A stretch of DNA of 5,681 nucleotides from Leptotrichia sp. oral taxon 215. GTDB lineage: Bacteria; Fusobacteriota; Fusobacteriia; Fusobacteriales; Leptotrichiaceae. The position numbers were made by a program, and so were the translations under genes. Shown here in pieces: positions 1 through 5,681 of this stretch. The stretch lies in contig CAJPML010000085.1 in NCBI GenBank assembly GCA_905371725.1, forward strand, positions 1-5,681, given 5' to 3'. A model generated the notes under the pieces. The model did no database searches. It saw only the letters and a program-made list of their open reading frames with translations, and was not told the DNA's origin. The number at the start of each line of letters is the position of its first letter. Position 1 is the stretch's first letter.

Positions 1-2
1 CT

Positions 3-395
3 TTTGAGAAAATTGAAGAAATCAAGGTTCAAATTACAGATGGAAGTTTACATCCGATGGAAGCTAAAAAACAGCTGGGAGCAGAAGTTGTAAGAATTTA
101 CTATGGAGAAGATGCTGCTAAAGAAGCGAGAGACTGGTTTGAAAATGTATTCAGTAAAAAGAACCTTGATGTGGATCTGCCTGAAGTGGAAGTCGAATAC
201 AGGGAAACAGGAATAATAGATCTTCTTGTAAAGGAAACGAAACTTATGAGCTCTACAAGTGAAGCGAGACGTCTTATTGAGCAGGGAGGATTCAAGATAA
301 ATGATGAAGCTGTAAAAGATGTAAAGGCTACTGTTGTTCCTGAAAGTGGAATGATTATAAGGGCAGGAAAAAAGAAAATAGTTAAGGTAAAATAA
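3..395 (+). CDS. tyrS: Tyrosyl-tRNA synthetase, C-terminal part (partial)
   Basis: This is the 3' end of a class I tyrosyl-tRNA synthetase, the cytoplasmic enzyme that charges tRNA-Tyr using ATP. The reading frame is open to the left edge (first whole codon at base 3), so the catalytic Rossmann domain with the HIGH and KMSKS motifs lies outside the window. About 130 codons are visible. They begin with the segment before and through LHPMEAKKQLGAEVV, typical of the end of the catalytic/anticodon-binding region, then a PEVEV linker, then an S4 RNA-binding domain from about base 213 to the stop (DLLVKETKLMSSTSEARRLI, QGGFKIN, and a basic C-terminus). The ATG at 57 is an internal methionine of LHPMEAKK, not the start. 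The end at KIVKVK is normal for the family, so the gene looks intact. The next gene begins 36 bases downstream with no terminator between them. Confidence 0.93.
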   Translation, partial: FEKIEEIKVQITDGSLHPMEAKKQLGAEVVRIYYGEDAAKEARDWFENVFSKKNLDVDLPEVEVEYRETGIIDLLVKETKLMSSTSEARRLIEQGGFKINDEAVKDVKATVVPESGMIIRAGKKKIVKVK

Positions 396-410
396 AAGTG
401 AAAATCTGAT

Positions 411-415
411 GGAGG
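411..415 (+). promoter_or_regulatory. Shine-Dalgarno of mevalonate kinase, unusually far from ATG
   Basis: GGAGG is the only good ribosome binding site in the tyrS-mvk gap, but it ends 16 bases before the ATG at 432, much further than the usual 5-10. The in-frame codon 7 bases after it is ATA (423-425). No ATG, GTG or TTG lies in frame between the upstream in-frame stop (399-401) and 432. Either the long spacing is tolerated or initiation is non-canonical. Confidence 0.55.
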
Positions 416-431
416 AATAAAAATACCTATC

Positions 432-1337
432 ATGGAAAATAAATTATCCGATAAAAATAATAGGAACAGAAAAGGGAGGGGAGTTTCCCATAGCAAGATA
501 ATTCTCATGGGAGAACATTCTGTAGTGTATGGATATCCTGCAATAGCCATTCCGCTGAAAAATATACAGATGGACTGTATTGTGGAAAGATCAAGGGTAC
601 CATTTTTTCATAATGAAAAAGACACTCTCTCTACAGCTGTTCACACAGCATTAAAATATCTGAACAGAAAAAATGAAAATATAAAGTATAAAGTAATATC
701 GGATATTCCTCCAAAAAGAGGGATGGGTTCTTCTGCGGCAGTGAGTATAGCTGCCATAAGGGGAGTATTTGACTATTTTAACAGAAAAGTTGATAATGTG
801 ACATTGGAGAAACTTGTGAATGAAGCTGAAATAATAGCTCATAATACTCCAAGTGGACTTGATGCAAAAACATGCCTCAGTGACAGTGCCATAAAATTCA
901 TAAAAAATAAAGGATTCAAAAACATTGATATGAATCTGGGAGCATATTTACTGATTGCGGATACTGGAATACATGGACATACAAGGGATGCAATAATGAA
1001 TATAAAAAATATGGGAAATAAAGCTTTACCTATGCTGGAAAAGCTTGGAAAACTGACAGAAGAAACAGAAAAATTCATTGAAAAAAAAGATGTCGTTAAT
1101 ATAGGGAAAAATATGATTTCTGCACACGAGGAACTGAAAATGTTAGGGGTAAGCATTGAAAAATCTGATATTCTTGTAAAAACAGCCATTGATGAAGGAG
1201 CATATGGTGCAAAAATGTCCGGTGGAGGACTTGGAGGCTGTATAATAGCACTCATGGAAAGCAGGGAGAAAGCTGAAATGACCGCGAAAAAACTGATGGA
1301 AAAGGGAGCTGTAAATATATGGATAGAAGCACTGTAA
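432..1337 (+). CDS. mvaK1: Mevalonate kinase
   Basis: A cytoplasmic GHMP-family kinase that phosphorylates mevalonate with ATP to 5-phosphomevalonate, the first step of the lower mevalonate pathway. The 301 residues hold all family landmarks. Motif 1 is SKIILMGEHSVVYG (21-34) with the conserved Lys22. The ATP loop is PPKRGMGSSAA (93-103). A Glu133 region is followed by HNTPSGLD with the probable catalytic Asp144. ADTGIHGHTRDAI spans 176-188, and motif 3 is KMSGGGLGG (261-269). Ahead of motif 1 is a polar, basic stretch of about 18 residues, longer than I recall for streptococcal homologues. The start at 432 is the first possible in-frame ATG, but its Shine-Dalgarno is badly spaced. The gene follows tyrS closely, and its last 19 bases overlap the decarboxylase gene. 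As remembered, the sequence is very like Streptococcus pneumoniae MvaK1, an enzyme reported to be feedback-inhibited by diphosphomevalonate; whether that holds here is unknown. Confidence 0.95.
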   Translation: MENKLSDKNNRNRKGRGVSHSKIILMGEHSVVYGYPAIAIPLKNIQMDCIVERSRVPFFHNEKDTLSTAVHTALKYLNRKNENIKYKVISDIPPKRGMGSSAAVSIAAIRGVFDYFNRKVDNVTLEKLVNEAEIIAHNTPSGLDAKTCLSDSAIKFIKNKGFKNIDMNLGAYLLIADTGIHGHTRDAIMNIKNMGNKALPMLEKLGKLTEETEKFIEKKDVVNIGKNMISAHEELKMLGVSIEKSDILVKTAIDEGAYGAKMSGGGLGGCIIALMESREKAEMTAKKLMEKGAVNIWIEAL

Positions 1338-2284
1338 AATCTTATGCCAATATAGCAATTATAAAATACTGGGGGAAAAAGGATCCTGTAAAAATGATAC
1401 CTGCTACAAGCAGTATTTCCCTGACATTGGAAAATATGTTTACTGAAACGGAAATAAGTTTTGTCAGCCGGGAAGAAGCTCTTGAAATAACAGGTCAGAA
1501 AAGTGATATCCTTTATATAAACGGAGAACTGCAGAATAAGGAACAGATAGAGAAAATAACTAAAGTTGTAAATCTTTTCAGAGATGACAGAAATCAGCTT
1601 GTAAAAATAGATACAAGAAATAACATGCCTACAGAAGCAGGTCTTTCTTCAAGCTCAAGCGGACTTTCGGCAGCAATAAAGGCATGTAACAGGCTGTTTG
1701 AGAAAAATTTAAGCAGGGAGGAACTTGCCCAGATATCAAAGTTTGCTTCAGGATCTTCAGCAAGAAGCTTTTTCGGTCCGGTTGGCATGTGGAATAAGGA
1801 TACAGGAGAAATCTCAGAAATTAAAACAGATTTGAAATTTGCAATGATTGTGCTTGTACTGAATGAAGAAAAGAAGATAATTTCAAGCAGAAAAGGAATG
1901 GCAATCTGCATGGAAACTTCAACTTCATTTAATGAATGGATAAGACAGTCAGAAATAGATTTTGAAAACATGAAAAAGTACCTGAAGGAAGGGGATTTTT
2001 CAAAAGTAGGAGAGCTTACAGAAGCAAATGCGCTTAGAATGCATGAAACTACTAAAAATGCAAATCCTTCCTTTACATATTTGACAGAAAAATCATTTGA
2101 AGCTATGGAATATATAAAAGAATTACGTAAACAGGGAGAAAAATGTTACTTTACAATGGATGCCGGGCCTAACGTAAAAGTACTTTGCCTGGAAGAGGAC
2201 TTTGACAGATTGAAGGATATATTTGGAAAAAAATATAAAATAATAGCATCGAAATGTAAAGTAATCAGTGATAATGATGATTAA
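1319..2284 (+). CDS. mvaD: Diphosphomevalonate decarboxylase
   Basis: Catalyses the ATP-dependent decarboxylation of 5-diphosphomevalonate to isopentenyl diphosphate, CO2, ADP and phosphate in the cytoplasm. The 321 residues match the family length. Visible motifs are SYANIAIIKYWGKK (8-21), PATSSISLTL (28-37), the phosphate-binding loop PTEAGLSSSSSGLSAA (104-119), FASGSSARSFFGP (142-154) with the conserved Arg149, and FTMDAGPNVKVL (278-289) whose Asp281 corresponds to the catalytic aspartate. These separate it from phosphomevalonate decarboxylases and from the other GHMP kinases here. The start ATG lies inside the end of mvaK1 (19-base overlap), with GGGAG at 1304-1308 ten bases upstream inside the mvaK1 coding sequence. 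The stop overlaps the start of the next kinase. The arrangement points to translational coupling in one operon. Confidence 0.96.
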   Translation: MDRSTVKSYANIAIIKYWGKKDPVKMIPATSSISLTLENMFTETEISFVSREEALEITGQKSDILYINGELQNKEQIEKITKVVNLFRDDRNQLVKIDTRNNMPTEAGLSSSSSGLSAAIKACNRLFEKNLSREELAQISKFASGSSARSFFGPVGMWNKDTGEISEIKTDLKFAMIVLVLNEEKKIISSRKGMAICMETSTSFNEWIRQSEIDFENMKKYLKEGDFSKVGELTEANALRMHETTKNANPSFTYLTEKSFEAMEYIKELRKQGEKCYFTMDAGPNVKVLCLEEDFDRLKDIFGKKYKIIASKCKVISDNDD

Positions 2285-3317
2285 AGAAAAAGAAAATGGA
2301 GAAGCAGAAATAGAGAGAAATATTGTAAATACAGTAAAAACAGGTGGCAAACTTTATATCGCGGGAGAATATTCTGTTCTGACTCCAAGTCAAAGTGCAA
2401 TTATAAAAAATATAGATATTTTTATGAAGGCTGAAATAAAATTTTCAGAAAAATACAGTATTTACTCGGATATGTATGATTATTCAGTTACATTGGAAGA
2501 AGATGATAAAAATTATTCCCTGATTACAGAAACTGTAAATATTGTAAATGAATATTTACAGTTAAAGGGAGTGTGCATAAAGCCTTTTGATATGAAAATT
2601 ACTGGAAAAATGGAGAAAAATGGTAGAAAATATGGAATTGGATCCAGCGGAAGTGTAACAGTGCTTGCTGTAAAGGCGATGTCAAAACTTTACAGTTATG
2701 ATATTTCTGAGGAAGAGCTCTTCAAACTTTCTTCCTATGTACTTCTGAAAAGGGGAGACAATGGCTCAATGGGAGATATAGCCTGTATTTCCTATGAAAA
2801 TCTTGTAATGTACACTTCATTTGACAGAAATTTAATAAAAGAAAAAATGAAAAAAAGTTCCCTTGGAGAAATAATGGACTTGCAATGGGGATATAAAATA
2901 GAAAAGATAGACTGCCCTGAAAAATATGAATTTCTGGCAGGATGGACCGGAGTACCTTCTATTTCAGGAAAAATGATAGATGAAGTCAGAAATTCGATAA
3001 ACAGTGATTTTCTTGAACAATCTGAGAAAATTGTCCAGAATCTTAAAAATGGAATAAAAAAGGGAAATAAAAAAATAATTTCAGAAAATATTAGAGAAAA
3101 TGGTGAGCTGCTGAGAAAACTTAATGAAAAAATTTATAGCCGGAAACTTCTGAAACTGGTGGAATGTGGAGAAGGACTGGATATATGTGCTAAAAGTAGT
3201 GGAGCAGGCGGAGGAGATTGTGGGATAGCCATATCTTTTAATGAAAATGATACGGAAGAATTGCTGAAAAGATGGGAAAATGAAGATATAGAACTGCTTT
3301 ATAAATCTGAGCTGTAA
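2274..3317 (+). CDS. mvaK2: Phosphomevalonate kinase
   Basis: A GHMP-family kinase converting 5-phosphomevalonate plus ATP to 5-diphosphomevalonate, the step before the decarboxylase. Counting from the ATG at 2274 it has 347 residues. Motif 1 is GGKLYIAGEYSVL (24-36), the ATP loop is KYGIGSSGSVTVL (119-131), RGDNGSMGDIACISY lies at 160-174, GWTGVPSISGKM at 223-234, and motif 3 KSSGAGGGDCGIA at 307-319. GEYSVL and NGSMGDIA are typical of bacterial phosphomevalonate kinase rather than mevalonate kinase. The start is uncertain: a GTG at 2268 and ATGs at 2274 and 2277 are all in frame, none has a clear Shine-Dalgarno, and all lie within the last codons of mvaD, so reinitiation by ribosomes finishing mvaD is likely. 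A charged stretch of about 20 residues precedes motif 1. The stop is 28 bases before the isomerase gene. Confidence 0.94.
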   Translation: MMIKEKENGEAEIERNIVNTVKTGGKLYIAGEYSVLTPSQSAIIKNIDIFMKAEIKFSEKYSIYSDMYDYSVTLEEDDKNYSLITETVNIVNEYLQLKGVCIKPFDMKITGKMEKNGRKYGIGSSGSVTVLAVKAMSKLYSYDISEEELFKLSSYVLLKRGDNGSMGDIACISYENLVMYTSFDRNLIKEKMKKSSLGEIMDLQWGYKIEKIDCPEKYEFLAGWTGVPSISGKMIDEVRNSINSDFLEQSEKIVQNLKNGIKKGNKKIISENIRENGELLRKLNEKIYSRKLLKLVECGEGLDICAKSSGAGGGDCGIAISFNENDTEELLKRWENEDIELLYKSEL

Positions 3318-3324
3318 AAAATGA

Positions 3325-4344
<1,020 letters not shown>

Positions 4345-4367
4345 ATAAGTGAGAACAAAGTTATTTA

Positions 4368-4376
4368 TGATAAAAT
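4368..4376 (+). promoter_or_regulatory. Possible extended -10 promoter of the DUF333 gene
   Basis: TG-A-TAAAAT in the fni-DUF333 gap fits an extended -10 element (TGnTATAAT with one mismatch). No convincing -35 hexamer is found 16-18 bases upstream. It would start a transcript about 25-30 bases before the ATG at 4411. In such an AT-rich gap this could arise by chance, and read-through from the mevalonate operon is equally possible. Confidence 0.3.
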
Positions 4377-4400
4377 AAAACAGAAAATAATGTATGAAAG

Positions 4401-4405
4401 AAGGA
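4401..4405 (+). promoter_or_regulatory. Shine-Dalgarno deciding the DUF333 start
   Basis: AAGGA ends five bases before the ATG at 4411. The upstream in-frame ATG at 4390 has no ribosome binding site and would add seven charged residues (MYERRKI) before the signal peptide, so 4411 is preferred. Confidence 0.6.
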
Positions 4406-4410
4406 AAATT

Positions 4411-4713
4411 ATGAAAAACTTTAAAGTTATGATAAGTGTATTTATGCTGACAGTATCTCTTGTGAGTATATCTGCTGCAAAAAAATCTGCTGTTAGAAAA
4501 GCCTCTAGTAAGAAAACAGCTGTAAAGAAAGTTGTAAAAAAAGAAGAAGAAAAGTCACCAGTAATTGGAATGCCAAATCCGGCATCAGCTTATTGTGTGG
4601 AGCAAGGTGGAGAGTCGATTCTTGTAAGAAGTAAAAAGGGTGATTTCGGAGTATGTAGGTTAAAAGATGGAACAGCAGTGGAAGAATGGGAATATTACAG
4701 AGAAAATAACTAG
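4411..4713 (+). CDS. Small secreted DUF333 protein
   Basis: A 100-residue protein in three parts. Residues 1-23 form a signal peptide: a short basic start (MKNFK), a hydrophobic core (VMISVFMLTVSLVSIS) and an Ala-Ala site suited to signal peptidase I around residues 21-23. There is no lipobox cysteine, although many DUF333 proteins of Gram-negative bacteria are lipoproteins. Residues 24-48 are a Lys/Ala/Ser/Val-rich basic linker ending in a short acidic patch. Residues 53-99 are the DUF333 domain: GMPNPASAYCVEQGG, then SKKGDFGVCRLKDGT and EEWEYYREN. Cys62 and Cys82 could form a disulfide outside the cytoplasm. Family members are sometimes annotated as putative hemolysins, but the molecular role is not established and I claim none. 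The gene follows fni by 66 bases, has its own Shine-Dalgarno and possible promoter, and is followed by a terminator. Confidence 0.85.
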   Translation: MKNFKVMISVFMLTVSLVSISAAKKSAVRKASSKKTAVKKVVKKEEEKSPVIGMPNPASAYCVEQGGESILVRSKKGDFGVCRLKDGTAVEEWEYYRENN

Positions 4714-4733
4714 AAGTAATAGAAAAATAATAT

Positions 4734-4792
4734 AAAAAATAGAGTATAAAATTATTAAGCATCTACTATGTATTTTATAACTCTATTTTTTT
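4734..4792. terminator. Bidirectional intrinsic terminator between convergent genes
   Basis: The left arm (4734-4752, AAAAAATAGAGTATAAAAT) pairs with the right arm (4772-4791), giving 19 base pairs broken only by one unpaired A at 4779, with a 19-base loop. The plus strand ends in a run of seven T (4786-4792). The minus strand has six T from the A run at 4734-4739. It lies 20 bases after the DUF333 stop and 53 bases past the stop of the convergent cyclase gene, so it can serve both. The stem is AT-rich with only two G-C pairs, so strength on its own is uncertain. Confidence 0.75.
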
Positions 4793-4844
4793 ATAATGAA
4801 AATAGTTTATTATTTAATTTTGAAGTATTAAAAAATTCCGACTT

Positions 4845-5597
4845 TTACTTTGGAATAATAGCCCATACTCTGGCAGGCAATCCGTTTGCATGAATAATTC
4901 TAGGTGCAGCAATAAATATGATAGCTCCTACTGGAGGAAGTTTATCAAGGTTTGCCATTGCTTCCACCTGAAACTTGTCTTTTTGAAGAATGTATCTTTC
5001 ACCTATAAGATCTCCATTTTTTGCACAAGTGACAGCGGCATCCGTGTCAAGAGTTTCGTGTCCTACTCCTGCTACATTTCTTTTATCAAACAGAAATTCC
5101 AGTGTAGAAACTGGCCATCCTGGCGTATGTGCATTTCCTTCATTGTCTGCATTTGTAAGTGCTTTCATATCAGGCCATCTTTTGCTCCAGTCAGATCTGA
5201 AAACAACAAACGAATTTTCAGGTATAGTACCATGTTGTTTTTCAAATTCCAGAATATCATCTACAGTTATTTCATAGTCATTATTTTCCAGAACTTTTTT
5301 ACTTAAATCAATTACAACTAGCGGTAAAACAGTATCTTCCACCTTGAAACATCCCGCCAGACGTGCATTTTGTACAAAATGCCCAGGATAATCTATATGT
5401 GTACCAAACTGCCCTGGAAATTTATGTGTCTGTATATTAAGATTCATTTCAGGGAAATCGATAATTGTTTTATTAAGCTCAAGGACTCCATCAGGCATTC
5501 CACCCCAGTAAGGACTGTCATTTGTAAGCTCATGAGTCAAATCGATCCATTTATTTTCTTTTAGCGTTTCCAGTAATTTCCACAAATTATGTTCCAA
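4845..5597 (-). CDS. Cyclase-family metal-dependent hydrolase
   Basis: A member of the cyclase family (PF04199), which includes kynurenine formamidase and isatin hydrolase: metal-dependent enzymes that open amide or lactam bonds. Counting from the TTG at 5597 it has 250 residues. IDLTHEL (18-24) begins the fold. The metal-binding motif is QFGTHIDYPGH (63-73), with His67, Asp69 and His73 as likely ligands. A conserved HTPGW (157-161) and GHETLDTDAA (179-188) follow, with His180 and Glu181 likely in the active site, and PPVGAIIFIAAP lies at 221-232. There is no signal peptide, so it is probably cytoplasmic. The first position of the classic HxGTHxDxPxH motif is Gln rather than His, a form I recall in isatin-hydrolase-like members. 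The substrate cannot be told from sequence, and no tryptophan-degradation genes are nearby to support kynurenine formamidase. It is transcribed towards the mevalonate operon. A GTG at 5606 is the alternative start. Confidence 0.88.
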   Translation of the reverse strand: MEHNLWKLLETLKENKWIDLTHELTNDSPYWGGMPDGVLELNKTIIDFPEMNLNIQTHKFPGQFGTHIDYPGHFVQNARLAGCFKVEDTVLPLVVIDLSKKVLENNDYEITVDDILEFEKQHGTIPENSFVVFRSDWSKRWPDMKALTNADNEGNAHTPGWPVSTLEFLFDKRNVAGVGHETLDTDAAVTCAKNGDLIGERYILQKDKFQVEAMANLDKLPPVGAIIFIAAPRIIHANGLPARVWAIIPK

Positions 5598-5607
5598 ATT
5601 TACCACA

Positions 5608-5614
5608 TCCTTCT
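5608..5614 (-). promoter_or_regulatory. Shine-Dalgarno deciding the cyclase start
   Basis: On the minus strand AGAAGGA is followed by TGTG, so AAGGATGTG matches the full anti-SD complement AAGGAGGTG at 8 of 9 positions. It leaves one base before the GTG at 5606 but ten before the in-frame TTG at 5597, which favours TTG. The overlapping ATG (5608-5606) is out of frame and reads ATG TGG TAA. Confidence 0.55.
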
Positions 5615-5626
5615 TTTAATGTTATT

Positions 5627-5632
5627 ATTATA
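5627..5632 (-). promoter_or_regulatory. Possible -10 element of the cyclase gene
   Basis: The minus strand carries a perfect TATAAT here, about 30 bases before the TTG start, which would give a leader of roughly 20 bases. No good -35 is present at 16-18 bases; the closest is TTTACT at a short 14-base spacing. A second minus-strand TATAAT lies at 5670-5665, and its -35 would be outside the window. The whole stretch 5615-5681 is nearly pure A/T, so chance matches are likely. Confidence 0.35.
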
Positions 5633-5681
5633 ATATATTATTTACAAGTAAAATAAAAATATAAATTATATATAGCAAATG

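Noticed and set aside
101..550. Long open frame on the minus strand opposite tyrS and mvaK1, with similar frames opposite the other pathway genes.
   Set aside because: They mirror strongly conserved plus-strand genes, resemble no known protein family, and have no ribosome binding sites I could support.
1081..1088. Run of eight A in mvaK1, forming an in-frame A AAA AAA slippery sequence.
   Set aside because: The zero frame continues through motif 3 as expected. A -1 shift would stop after three codons, no obvious stimulatory hairpin follows, and such runs are common in AT-rich lysine codons.
4835..4856. ATTCC/GGAAT inverted repeat at the 3' end of the cyclase gene.
   Set aside because: There are only five base pairs, no T tract on the minus strand, and part of it lies inside the coding sequence; the 4734-4792 hairpin is the better terminator.
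4890..5306. Plus-strand open frames within the cyclase gene.
   Set aside because: They are antisense to a well-conserved hydrolase, and their Ser/Phe/Cys-rich translations look like shadow frames.

Overview
The window is AT-rich with dense, mostly co-oriented genes and frequent ATA, AGA and GGA codons, read with the standard genetic code. It contains a nearly complete lower mevalonate (isoprenoid) operon, preceded by the 3' end of a tyrosyl-tRNA synthetase gene. A small secreted DUF333 protein gene follows, and then a convergent cyclase-family metal hydrolase. The base composition, codon style and DUF333 gene suggest an AT-rich fusobacterium of the Leptotrichia/Sebaldella/Streptobacillus type. 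This is inference only; an AT-rich Firmicute is the main alternative.

Layout, plus strand: 3-395 is the C-terminal part of TyrS (open at the left edge). It is followed by four tightly packed genes: mevalonate kinase (432-1337), diphosphomevalonate decarboxylase (1319-2284), phosphomevalonate kinase (about 2274-3317) and type 2 isopentenyl-diphosphate isomerase (3346-4344). The first three overlap by 19 and about 8-17 bases. A short gap with a possible extended -10 element leads into a 100-residue exported DUF333 protein (4411-4713). A near-symmetric hairpin with A and T tracts (4734-4792) looks like a bidirectional terminator. On the minus strand, 5597-4845 encodes a cyclase-family (kynurenine formamidase/isatin hydrolase-like) hydrolase, with its own SD and an AT-rich promoter region up to the right edge.

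How the genes work together: the two kinases, the decarboxylase and the isomerase carry mevalonate to isopentenyl diphosphate and dimethylallyl diphosphate, the precursors of undecaprenyl phosphate and quinones. The upper-pathway genes (HMG-CoA synthase and reductase) are not in the window. Gene order and many sequence stretches match, from memory, the mvaK1-mvaD-mvaK2-fni operon of streptococci. If the host is a fusobacterium, transfer between the two groups is plausible.

The window is mainly ordinary metabolism. I do not see a defence system, mobile element, CRISPR array, RNA gene or clearly new system. The points most worth a second look are the possible operon transfer, the odd translation start region of mevalonate kinase, the DUF333 gene, and the start codon choice of the cyclase gene.
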